From JAJDTR01 sp965220415 (lineage in GTDB: Bacteria > Poribacteria > WGA-4E > JAJDTR01): a DNA stretch of 64,000 bases. How positions within the stretch are numbered: position 1 is the stretch's first letter; each line of letters starts with the position of its first letter. The stretch covers positions 5,580,001 through 5,644,000 of the forward strand of contig OZ244829.1 in NCBI GenBank assembly GCA_965220415.1. The letters are read 5' to 3'. The notes beneath the pieces are model-generated. The model was given only the letters and a program-made list of their open reading frames with translations. It searched no databases and was not told the DNA's origin. A program made the position numbers and the translations under genes. Shown piece by piece: positions 26,296-34,423 of this stretch.

Positions 26296-28440
26296 GTGAG
26301 CGTCACAGGCAACGTAACCGAATCATCAAGCGAATTGGAGGAACAACCGTGGTACCGCCGTATGTTGGTCGGTTTGGAATATGGACCCACCGGCGGAAAT
26401 GATGGCGATGATATCTACATGGCAGGCATTACCGGTCGGGAGATTATTGACAATGTGAAGAGAGCCAATGCCGAATACATCATCGTTTTCATGAAGGACC
26501 AGGATTTCGCCTTTTACAATTCGAAGGCGGGAAGAAAAGCGCCAAACCTCGGAGGGCGGGACTTACTTCAAGAGTGTATCGACGAAACCAAGGGAACCGG
26601 AATTGCGGTGGCGGCGTATTGCCAGATTCAGTACGACGGCTCTGCGTGGCAAGCTCACCCCGAATGGCGTATGAAGGACAGCGAGGGGGGGGATATTTCC
26701 GGTCGGCTCTGCTATAATTCCGGTTATTTGGAGGATCGAAAAAAGTTCGCCGCGGAGATGATGGAGTACGATATTGTCGGCTTCCATTTCGACATGCTTG
26801 ATTTCGGTTTCGGCGCCCCCATCGGGTGCTGGTGCGAGTGCTGCCGGGGACAATTCAGGGAGACCTACGGAATCGAGATGCCCGATGGCGTTTCGTGGGA
26901 CGATGCTTGGGACAAGATGCTCGAATTTCGTTGCAACTCTAACGCAAATTTCTGCCAAGAATTGGAGGCATTCGTCAAGAATCAGAACCCGGTGTTGAGC
27001 GTTGATTTCAACTACCACGGTTACCCTCCCTTCTCGTGGGAGGCGGGCGAACAACCGGTGCAACACGCGCAAAGCGGTGATTTCGTGACCGCCGAAGGAT
27101 TGCCGTGGGCGTTCGGCAATACAAATCCAAGCCTGCTTTCACTGTTTATGCTAGGAGCCAAGCCGGGCTGCCCGGTGCAAGGGGTCACCTCACGCTTCGT
27201 TTACAACTACCATGACTACACTGTACGCCCAGCCGCCGACATGACGTGGGAGGTTTTGACCTATCTTTCCCACGGATGTCAATGCACCATCGTGGACAAA
27301 GCCGATTATGACGGTTGCTTGGCGCCGGTCGCCTTTGAACGAATCGGCGAGGCGTTCGGAGAAGGGCGTCGGAAACGCGAGTATTTTGGTTATCCGGCAT
27401 TACCCGAGGTAGGCCTCTATTACTCCTGCCGCAGCCGCAATTGGTATGGGCGCGAGGACGGGCCCAAGTATTTTTCCGCCTTTGTAGGGGCACACAAAGC
27501 CCTGCTTCAATCCCACATCCCCATGAGCATGGTTATGGACGAAAATGTCTCGGAGGAGCGACTAAGCCAGTTTCCCGTCGTGTTTGTTCCCAATGCCGCC
27601 ATCTTGACGGAGCGGGAAGTCGAGCTATTTCAAGAGTATGTGGAAGACGGGGGAAATCTGATTGCAACCGCGATGACAGGAATGTGCGGTTCGCGAGGCG
27701 AACTGAAGGACGCTTGCGACCTTGCCGAGCTTTTTGGACTGCAATCCGTCAAGGCTTTTACGGACCACCGAGACAACTATTTGCGCCTTCCATCGAACTT
27801 GTGTAATGGCGAAGCCGCATCACTTGTGGAGGGGCTGCCAACCGACCACTTCGTCTTGACGCATGGGCTGATTGTCGAAGTGGAGACGAGCTCGGCGCAG
27901 AGTTACGGCGAGGTGCTCGCCGCTCACCGTTCCGTCGAAGGCGCCGACAATCCGTGGCGTGACCACATGTCCGCCGGTCGCGTAATTGGTCCGGCGATTA
28001 CCGTCAACGAATACGGGAAAGGCAAAGCCGTGTTTGTCGCCTGTTGTGTGGATGCCGCCTGGGGCGAGTCGTATAGAATGCCGGAGCACCGCGACACGAT
28101 TCGAAATTTGGTGCGCTATCTAAATACGGATCCGGAAGTGTTCATTCAGGCACCGTTTAACGTCGAAACCGTGGTGACAGAGGACAAAAATCGTCAGCGC
28201 CTGTTGGTGCATTTCATCGCGTTCTGGGGTACGGCAACTTCCGCCATGGGAAGACAGGGCGAAGGACGGATGGTGCTGCCGCCGCTGATGGAAGAAACTT
28301 TTGGCTATACGGCGAAGGTCACGGTAAAGAGGGCGTTTTCGAGGGCTAGCGGCGAAAGTGCGGATTCCACGGTGTCCGTTGCCGGTGAGACCGTGATGCT
28401 TCAGACTTCGCAGATTCACGAAGTGCTAATCATTGAGTAA
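26296..28440 (+). CDS. Glycoside hydrolase-like protein with beta-galactosidase-type trimerisation domain
   Basis: 714 residues, GTG start with AGAGGAGG. The N-terminal half is a TIM-barrel resembling GH29/GH42-type hydrolases: GREIIDNVKRANAEYIIVF, YCQIQYDGSAWQAHPEW, VGFHFDMLDFGF, a Cys-rich WCECCRGQFRE and LPWAFGNTNPSLLS. From about residue 385 an alpha/beta domain like the GH42 trimerisation domain follows (FPVVFVPNAAILTEREVEL, FQEYVEDGGNLIATAMTGM). No signal peptide, so cytoplasmic action on short oligosaccharides is likely. The sugar cannot be named; the mutarotase downstream hints at fucose or rhamnose. Confidence 0.68.
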   Translation: MSVTGNVTESSSELEEQPWYRRMLVGLEYGPTGGNDGDDIYMAGITGREIIDNVKRANAEYIIVFMKDQDFAFYNSKAGRKAPNLGGRDLLQECIDETKGTGIAVAAYCQIQYDGSAWQAHPEWRMKDSEGGDISGRLCYNSGYLEDRKKFAAEMMEYDIVGFHFDMLDFGFGAPIGCWCECCRGQFRETYGIEMPDGVSWDDAWDKMLEFRCNSNANFCQELEAFVKNQNPVLSVDFNYHGYPPFSWEAGEQPVQHAQSGDFVTAEGLPWAFGNTNPSLLSLFMLGAKPGCPVQGVTSRFVYNYHDYTVRPAADMTWEVLTYLSHGCQCTIVDKADYDGCLAPVAFERIGEAFGEGRRKREYFGYPALPEVGLYYSCRSRNWYGREDGPKYFSAFVGAHKALLQSHIPMSMVMDENVSEERLSQFPVVFVPNAAILTEREVELFQEYVEDGGNLIATAMTGMCGSRGELKDACDLAELFGLQSVKAFTDHRDNYLRLPSNLCNGEAASLVEGLPTDHFVLTHGLIVEVETSSAQSYGEVLAAHRSVEGADNPWRDHMSAGRVIGPAITVNEYGKGKAVFVACCVDAAWGESYRMPEHRDTIRNLVRYLNTDPEVFIQAPFNVETVVTEDKNRQRLLVHFIAFWGTATSAMGRQGEGRMVLPPLMEETFGYTAKVTVKRAFSRASGESADSTVSVAGETVMLQTSQIHEVLIIE

Positions 28441-28749
28441 TAGGGATACGCATCACAATCGTTCCTGTCGTTGTCTCAAGGTCGCGATTTCCTATTGGCG
28501 CGTAAGTTCCGAACTGGACTAAACAATTACTGTAACTGTTTAGCCCCTTGATTTCTGGAGTCGAGCATTGTGAATCTAGACTGCTTTTTTCCCATTTTCT
28601 AGGTGGATCTCCTGTGGATGCTCATTTTTTCGGTTTGTAGTAGGATCAAGCGAGTGGATAGCGAGCGCGATAGAGATCCCTCTTCATTGCCCGTCCTATG
28701 GCTCTGGGGTTTTACTGACCACTAATCACTAGCCACTAAACACTTACCA
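28441..28749 (+). repeat. Intergenic repeat mosaic with a 35-bp insertion
   Basis: It contains the right half of a GTAA-ended element (ending CTAAACAATTAC near 28530), abutting a left terminus GTAACTGTTTAGCCCC; a 35-bp insertion element at 28646-28680 after GGA; and a 69-bp segment ending CCACTAAACACTTACC that is also present at 1210-1278. No gene seen. Confidence 0.65.
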
Positions 28750-28839
28750 ATTACTTTTTTTCTAAGTCGAAACTGATAGACATCCGCATAGGTTTTGTGG
28801 CAGAATCTTGGGGAGAATCTCAACAGAGAGGTAGCGAAT

Positions 28840-29571
28840 ATGATTAATCTAAAATCAAAGGCGCAAGAGGTTAAGGATCACGGCTATTGTGTTATTGAAT
28901 CGGCTTACGACGACCAAGAATGCGAGGAGATGCGCGGTATCTTCGACGCACTCTGTGTGAAAAAGGGAGGACTTTCTTCCGAACAGCCATCCGTCGGCTT
29001 TCATCCGCTCCTCGAATGGGGACCTGAGATGTCGCCCTATTACGCGAAATCGGTGCTCGTGGACGCGATGGAAGAGGTGCTCCAAGACGATGTTCGGCTC
29101 TCGCACAGCGGCGCAGCCGTTTTCGACAACGCGCATACTAATCCGTTTTTGACACACTGGCATGTGCACTACGCTTGGGACATTCCGGACGGAGGGTTGC
29201 AACGTGAGAATGCGGAGCGGATTCTTTGTAACATCTATGTGGACGGTTCCAGTCTTGATGTCGGTCCCCTCATTGTATTTCCGCGCCAGTTGAACGAATC
29301 GGTTGACCGCAAAGACGATGTGTCGGTTGATTGGGAGGGGCAGGACGTGGTGGAAGTGCCGCCCGGAGCAGCCGTAATTTTTGACACCGCTGTCTGGCAC
29401 TGCTCTCGTCGCGGAAGCGCCAAAGGCATACGCCGCATCTGGGGAGGGCATTATCAGGGATGGAACAACCCAACGCCCCATCCCGAAGACAACACCTCCG
29501 ACAATCCGACGCTAACCGGATTCAGGAATGGGTTGCCACTTCTTCAATCGCTATTGGACGGGCCGGAATAA
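28840..29571 (+). CDS. PhyH-family oxygenase with atypical His-x-His motif (copy 1)
   Basis: 243 residues from ATG 28840 (GAGAGG upstream); TTG 28795 is in frame but adds an uncharacteristic leader. The family is set by FHPLLEWGPEM, VLQDDVRLSHSGAAVF and a late His187 in AVWHCSRRG. At the usual H-x-D position it has His108-Val-His110, so the expected acidic iron ligand is replaced by histidine. It aligns without gaps to the next gene. The TAA stop lies inside a 17-bp duplication made by the element inserted just downstream. Substrate unknown. Confidence 0.8.
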   Translation: MINLKSKAQEVKDHGYCVIESAYDDQECEEMRGIFDALCVKKGGLSSEQPSVGFHPLLEWGPEMSPYYAKSVLVDAMEEVLQDDVRLSHSGAAVFDNAHTNPFLTHWHVHYAWDIPDGGLQRENAERILCNIYVDGSSLDVGPLIVFPRQLNESVDRKDDVSVDWEGQDVVEVPPGAAVIFDTAVWHCSRRGSAKGIRRIWGGHYQGWNNPTPHPEDNTSDNPTLTGFRNGLPLLQSLLDGPE

Positions 29572-29577
29572 TTTTCC

Positions 29578-29827
29578 CCATAGTGATCAAGTTAAGCGTT
29601 TTGCGACGCAGGTTGCGCAGTTTTGTGTCTCAATCTGTTGATTTCCAAGTCAACTTGGAGGAAGCAATCCCTCTTAATTCATCAATCGGTCCGCCTAAGA
29701 AGGTGTTCCATGGCACCCGTCTTCGTAGGGGCGGGGTTCCCCCGCCCGATAGAGACTGGAGTTAGTAATTTCACGAGGGAATATCCCGGCAATACGAAGC
29801 GAAATCTCTTAAATTAATCCCTATGCG
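29578..29827 (+). mobile_element. 250-bp miniature element with 17-bp target duplication (copy 1)
   Basis: Left end CCATAGTGATCAAGTTAAG and right end CTTAAATTAATCCCTATGCG are inverted to each other. The flanks GGCCGGAATAATTTTCC (29561-29577) and GGCCGGAATAATTCTCC (29828-29844) differ at one base. It contains a strong GGGCGGGG-ttc-CCCCGCCC-type hairpin. Copy 2 is at 51394-51641. Together with its flanks it fills 29572-29942. Confidence 0.75.
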
Positions 29828-29942
29828 GGCCGGAATAATTCTCCCTAAATCGTAGTCTCAAGACATATTATAGATTTCGGCCGCAATTTGGGATGAATCG
29901 CACCCATTTGCATCAACATTCTTTGTTAGAAAGGTGATACGG

Positions 29943-30674
29943 ATGATAGACCTAAAGTCAAAGGCGCGCGAGGTGTCAGAGCGCGGGTATTGTTTAATTG
30001 AGTCTGCATACGATGAAAAGGAATGCGACCAGATTCGTACAGTTTTCAAGGAGTTGCGAGAGAAAAGGGGAGGGTTCTCCACGGAACAGACTTCCATGGG
30101 ATTTCACCCGCTGTTGGAGTTAGGTCCGGAAATGGCGCCTTTCTATGAAAAATCCATCCTAGTCGACGCGATGGCGGAGGTGCTTCAAGACGATGTTCGA
30201 CTCGCACACACCGGTGCGGCAGTCTTCAGCAACGCCCCTTCCCAACCTATCCTAACTACATGGCACGATCACTACGCTTGGGAGATTCCACCTACGGGTT
30301 TGCAGCGCGAGCATCCGGAACGGATTCTTTGCGGTGTCTATGTTGACGGTTCCGACCGCGAGATTGGTCCTCTCATTGTGCTTCCACGGCAGTTGAACGA
30401 CTCAGTTGAGGCAAAAGGCGATGGAGACGCAGTGTGGGAAGGCGAAGAGGAAGTGGTAATGCCGCCCGGAACGGCGGTTATCTTTGACACCGCTGTCTGG
30501 CATTGCTCCCGGCGCGGGACTAGCAGGGGGCCGCGTCACATCTGGGGTGGACACTATCAGGGCTGGAGCAACCCAACTCCGCATCCCGAGGACAACAGCG
30601 CCGACAACCCCGTTGTAAACGAACACAGGGACAAATTACCGCTCTTGCGTGCCATGCTTGACGGTCCCAACTAA
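29943..30674 (+). CDS. PhyH-family oxygenase with atypical His-x-His motif (copy 2)
   Basis: 243 residues from ATG 29943 (AAAGGTG upstream; GTG 29934 is in frame). A gapless paralogue of the 28840 protein with strong identity throughout. His108-Asp-His110 stands at the H-x-D site and His187 is the distal ligand, so this copy also lacks the canonical Asp/Glu as third residue. The Asp here lies between the two histidines. A tandem duplication, with the 250-bp element inserted between the copies. Substrate unknown. Confidence 0.8.
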   Translation: MIDLKSKAREVSERGYCLIESAYDEKECDQIRTVFKELREKRGGFSTEQTSMGFHPLLELGPEMAPFYEKSILVDAMAEVLQDDVRLAHTGAAVFSNAPSQPILTTWHDHYAWEIPPTGLQREHPERILCGVYVDGSDREIGPLIVLPRQLNDSVEAKGDGDAVWEGEEEVVMPPGTAVIFDTAVWHCSRRGTSRGPRHIWGGHYQGWSNPTPHPEDNSADNPVVNEHRDKLPLLRAMLDGPN

Positions 30675-30759
30675 TCAGGTGTCAACATGCGCTGCAGACC
30701 GGTCCGGGGTGAATTGACGGACGGTAGAAGACAAAACTGGCAATCGTACCTAACAAGTA

Positions 30760-30877
30760 ATGGTGGGCAGTGCCCGCCCTACAGTCAATGAGACTCTCAG
30801 TGCATTACTGGCGTCAATCAAGACTCTCCAATGCGGGGCAAAGGGATCTCTATCGCACTCGTTGTTCACTCGTTTGA
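30760..30877 (-). repeat. Hairpin module and inverted 35-bp insertion element
   Basis: GGTGGGC-agt-GCCCGCC near 30761-30777 is the inverse of the GGTGCGC-act-GCGCACC module with a compensated stem. At 30843-30877 a 35-bp element lies on the minus strand (GGGATCTCTATCGC...TTTGA), the only clearly inverted copy in the window. No gene is seen in 30675-30980. Confidence 0.65.
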
Positions 30878-30980
30878 TTCCCGCCTACGGAGTTTGGTGT
30901 GCAAAGGCAATGGCTAGTATAGGTCTCTTTATATCGGAGAATTGTCGATTCCAATCCGATCTTATAAGGAAGGAATATCT

Positions 30981-31313
30981 ATGCCGCGTTTTGGTTTATG
31001 CTTGAATCTGAAAGATGACCCAGACGTCATTGAGCAATACAAGGCATACCACCGTGATGTCTGGCCCGAAGTGTTGGATAGTCTGCGGGAGGTCGGAATC
31101 ACGGGTATGGATATCTATCTCCTCGGAAACCGCTTGTTCATGGCGATAGAAACCGTTGATGATTTCGACCCCGCACACGATTTCCCACGTCACTTGGAGA
31201 TGCATCCGCGCTGCCGCGAGTGGGATGTGCTCATGCGAAACTTTCAAGAGCGGGTGCCGGAAGCCAAACCGGACGAGTGGTGGGCAACTATGGAACAGGT
31301 ATTCGAACTCTGA
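30981..31313 (+). CDS. L-rhamnose mutarotase-like protein (DUF718)
   Basis: 110 residues from ATG 30981, preceded by AAGGAAGG; ATG 30942 is in frame but lacks a site. The typical RhaM pattern is present: YKAYHRDVWPEVLDSLREVGITG, MDIYLLGNRLFMAIET, HPRCREWDVLMRNFQ and DEWWATMEQVFEL. The family interconverts alpha and beta anomers of L-rhamnose or L-fucose; His24 of YHRDVWPE is the conserved catalytic candidate. It begins a tight run with the next PhyH gene (27 bp apart). Cytoplasmic. Supports a deoxysugar-related role for the surrounding genes. Confidence 0.88.
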   Translation: MPRFGLCLNLKDDPDVIEQYKAYHRDVWPEVLDSLREVGITGMDIYLLGNRLFMAIETVDDFDPAHDFPRHLEMHPRCREWDVLMRNFQERVPEAKPDEWWATMEQVFEL

Positions 31314-31340
31314 ACGAGAAGGAGGTTGAGTTGAATTCGC

Positions 31341-32105
31341 ATGGTTACTGAAACCGCGAACGATAACGGAATACTGACATCCGAACAAATCGAATACTTT
31401 AAGACTAACGGCTTCTTGATTCTGGAGGATTTCGTCGGAAACGATGTCCTCCAAAATTGGCGAGAGCAGACCTGGAATTACCTTAATGCGGACCTATCCG
31501 ATCCAAGTGGTTGGCCCAATCAGTATGTTTTCGACGGATTGAAGATTGAGCCTGAGTCACAGGTTTTCGGACAACTCCCGCAAGTTCGCGCAGTCGTGGA
31601 TCAACTTGGCGGCGGCATGTTCGACGGCGGCGGTGGACAGGTGCTTACCAAGTGGCCCGAAAAGGAAAGAGAAACGTGGCACATACCGACCGACGGTCAT
31701 ATTGACGGTTATGGGCCGAACGGGTGGAGCGGCGGTTTTATGTTGGGTGCAACCACCTACATGTATGACGTTCAACCGGGCGGTGGCGCATTCATCTATT
31801 GGCCAAAGAGCCATCTGACAACACACACCTATTTCATGGATTATCCAAGCCACATTGACGGCAGTTTCAAAGAGATTGAGGGTTGGGGTTGGGAAATCTT
31901 CTCCGACCGGTCACCCGAACCTCCCCGCGAGTTTATCGCCCACGCGGGTGATGTCGTGTTTTGGCACTGCTTCCTCTGCCATACCGGATCCCCAAATATT
32001 CAAGATGTTCCACGATTCGGAGTTTTTTCGCGTTGGTCGTACCGAGAGAAGGAGAGGATGCGGTTCGAAATCCCCAAAGATCTCTGGAAATATTGGACGA
32101 TTTAG
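31341..32105 (+). CDS. Phytanoyl-CoA dioxygenase-like Fe(II)/2-oxoglutarate oxygenase
   Basis: 254 residues, ATG start with AGGAGG. Ligands His120-Ile-Asp122 in DGHIDGYGPNGW, distal His214 in LCHTGSPN, and Arg225 as 2-oxoglutarate contact. The insert is rich in glycine and tryptophan. Close spacing to the mutarotase (27 bp) suggests one transcript. It is distinct from the other five PhyH proteins in the window. The substrate could be a sugar derivative given the neighbour, but this is inference. Confidence 0.82.
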   Translation: MVTETANDNGILTSEQIEYFKTNGFLILEDFVGNDVLQNWREQTWNYLNADLSDPSGWPNQYVFDGLKIEPESQVFGQLPQVRAVVDQLGGGMFDGGGGQVLTKWPEKERETWHIPTDGHIDGYGPNGWSGGFMLGATTYMYDVQPGGGAFIYWPKSHLTTHTYFMDYPSHIDGSFKEIEGWGWEIFSDRSPEPPREFIAHAGDVVFWHCFLCHTGSPNIQDVPRFGVFSRWSYREKERMRFEIPKDLWKYWTI

Positions 32106-32185
32106 GCGATGGTAACTGCTAGCTTCTGACTCGGATTTCTGCCCGTTTCATTTGCTTCCAACTGCCGGTGTTATGGAGAGACGTG

Positions 32186-32348
32186 TTGATTGGCCAAATC
32201 AACTATACTCGGCATTGTCAGAAATAGCGTCTTCTGTAGGATCAAACGAGCGGATAGCGAGTGCGATAGAGATCCCGCGATCTCCAGGTCGCGACCCTTG
32301 TACAAGGGAACTCCGATTCCCGACCTAATGGTGCTACGTAAGTCCTAT
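32186..32348 (+). repeat. Hairpin module interrupted by a precise 35-bp insertion
   Basis: CTGTAGGA, then the 35-bp element at 32242-32276, then GCGATCTCCAGGTCGC. Removing the insertion gives CTGTAGGAGCGATCTCC, exactly the uninterrupted module found at 35977-35993. The segment ends in CTACGTAAGTCCT, a terminus of the 120-bp element type. No gene is seen in 32106-32479. Confidence 0.8.
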
Positions 32349-32479
32349 TAGAAACAACTATCACTGAAAAAGAAAGCGCAATAATACCCAACGCAAAGTA
32401 TAGTAAATGTAAGCCCTGAAGATGCGTGCCGGACGGTGTGCAAAGAACTTGACTTGTAGAACGATGGAGACGACATTCA

Positions 32480-33337
32480 ATGTTGCTGAGCGAGGAACAG
32501 ATTCGCCATTTTGAAGATTGGGGTTATGTCGTGGCTCGGGACGTTTTGGGCGATGCGGAACTGGAGCCAGTGCGCGCCGCAATCGCCGCAGCCGTCGATA
32601 TTAAAGCGCACGAACTCCACGTCGGGAAGGAGATTGTAGACCTATATGAAACGGCGTCTTTCACCCGTCGTCTAGTGAAGATTAGCCAAGAAACGGGCAC
32701 CGAGGCTTTCTCCTGGAACAACCAAGTCTTCAGCCGCGCCATTTACGACCTCTTGATGGCGCCCGCGGTTCTGGATGTGGCTGAGTCGCTGCTCGGTCCC
32801 GAATTGACGGTCAATGGAGATTACTGGGTTCGTCCAAAGCTGCCCGGCGGAAGACTCACAACGCTCCCTTGGCACCAAGATAGCGGGTACTATGGGCCTG
32901 CTTCGCTTGCCGTCCCCATCCTTAGCCTCTGGATCCCGCTTGTTGATGTCGATGATCGGAACGGCTGTCTCAAGGTCATTCCGGGGAGCAATAAATGGGG
33001 ATTGCTTCCAAGCCAATCAAACGGGACGCACCTTGAGCCGACACAGGATGTAGAAGCGCGGGGCGAACCCCAATCACTCCCGATGCGAGCTGGAGACATC
33101 CTGGCGTTTGGACAGTACACGTTTCACGCCTCCGGGGAAAACTCAAGCGAAGAGGTGCGCTGGAGTATCGATCTCCGTTACAGCCCGACAGGATACGACA
33201 TGGAGTGGCTGTTCGAGCGATACCCCGGCTTTATCGCCAGAAGTAGAAAGAACCCCGACTCGGTCGAGTCGTGGGAAATGTGGCGGGAGTATCGTCAAAA
33301 CGGCAAGAACGTGACAGACGAACCGGTGAATGTCTGA
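32480..33337 (+). CDS. Phytanoyl-CoA dioxygenase family (PhyH) oxygenase
   Basis: 285 residues, ATG start; ribosome-binding site weak (GATGGAGACGACATTCA). Canonical triad: His132-Gln-Asp134 in LPWHQDSGYYG and His216 in YTFHASGEN, with Arg227 following. LSLWIPLVDVDDRNGCLKVIPGS is the standard PhyH core strand. This is the most canonical member here and closest to bacterial PhyH enzymes of the ectoine hydroxylase/phytanoyl type. Cytoplasmic; substrate unknown. Confidence 0.88.
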   Translation: MLLSEEQIRHFEDWGYVVARDVLGDAELEPVRAAIAAAVDIKAHELHVGKEIVDLYETASFTRRLVKISQETGTEAFSWNNQVFSRAIYDLLMAPAVLDVAESLLGPELTVNGDYWVRPKLPGGRLTTLPWHQDSGYYGPASLAVPILSLWIPLVDVDDRNGCLKVIPGSNKWGLLPSQSNGTHLEPTQDVEARGEPQSLPMRAGDILAFGQYTFHASGENSSEEVRWSIDLRYSPTGYDMEWLFERYPGFIARSRKNPDSVESWEMWREYRQNGKNVTDEPVNV

Positions 33338-33366
33338 CAATTCTGTTGACAGGAATCGGCTTAACG

Positions 33367-34176
33367 TCAATCGGCTGCAACCGCGGTTTGCTTGCGTTGC
33401 GCGTGCAGTTCGCGGACACCGTCGCCGTGTTCACGCCAATACTTGTGGAGAATGCTCACGGTCGTTCCCAATGAGAACATACGGATGCCCATGTCGAGCC
33501 ACGGTGCCGCTTGGTCAAACGAATTGATTTCAACGATTGGCTCGACCCCCCGATCCAAAGCGGCGCGGTGCACATGCGTCTGTATCGCGCGATCCTCGTC
33601 CGTCCCCCTCTTTTCCGGCTGTCCCATGCTCTGCCAATAATCGCCTGGACCCCAGATAATTCCATCAATGCCTTCAACGTCTAAAATTGCGTCCAGGTTT
33701 TCGACGGCCTCAGCTTTCTCAATCATGAGGATGACCACAATGTCTCTCAACTGTTCAATATAGGCTTGCGTCCCCCCGTACCCGGGATAGAACGCCCGAA
33801 CCAGCCGAACCGGATTCAATCCATCATCTCCCGGCGTCGAAGCGCGAATGATGCGGACGCATTCCTCCGCCTCGGCGCGATCGTGCACATCCACGAAGAC
33901 CACGGCTTCAAATCCGGCACCAATTGCGCGCTGCACGCGGAGTTCCTGCCCAGCGCTATCAATCTTGATGATTTTGCCGAGATTGTTGGCTTCCGCCGCA
34001 CGACACAGGTTCTCGAAGTCCAAGGTTTCGAGCGCTCCGTACTCCGCGACGACCTGTACCGTGTTCAGACCGGTACAGCCAATCATGTCAATTTCGTTGC
34101 CCCATGGACTGTGCATGCGGGTGTCAAGTAGAAGTTCGTCCGAGTTAAAAATCTCCCTCACTCGATTATGTCTCAT
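33367..34176 (-). CDS. HpcH/HpaI aldolase/citrate lyase-family protein with altered active site
   Basis: 269 residues, ATG start with AGGAGAAC upstream on the minus strand. Family pattern: FEAVVFVDVHDRAEAEECVR, MIEKAEAVENLDAIL, EGIDGIIWGPGDY. Members split 2-keto-3-deoxy sugar acids into pyruvate and an aldehyde. Metal-ligand-type residues Glu153 and Asp179 are present, but the catalytic His (His45 in HpcH) is Tyr46 and the pyruvate-binding Arg (Arg70) is Lys71. It may have lost or changed activity. It is convergent with the PhyH gene, 29 bp apart. Confidence 0.75.
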   Translation of the reverse strand: MRHNRVREIFNSDELLLDTRMHSPWGNEIDMIGCTGLNTVQVVAEYGALETLDFENLCRAAEANNLGKIIKIDSAGQELRVQRAIGAGFEAVVFVDVHDRAEAEECVRIIRASTPGDDGLNPVRLVRAFYPGYGGTQAYIEQLRDIVVILMIEKAEAVENLDAILDVEGIDGIIWGPGDYWQSMGQPEKRGTDEDRAIQTHVHRAALDRGVEPIVEINSFDQAAPWLDMGIRMFSLGTTVSILHKYWREHGDGVRELHAQRKQTAVAAD

Positions 34177-34423
34177 GATAGTGTTCTCCTAAATCAGATT
34201 CCGGAATTTCCTTGAAATGGCGGTACATTTTCGCAAGAAGACACAAACTGTCCGTGCAGAGAATGTCATTGACAGGAAACCTCCTGCGATGTATATTTTC
34301 ACGTGTAACAGAGATTATATCATTTCTCGATTATTTTGTTAAGTGTTGTGGAGTGCGCTCCCTTTCCAAGAGGTAAATCCCTTTCTTGACGACATCAATC
34401 CCGACAATCCTATCGCTCCTACC

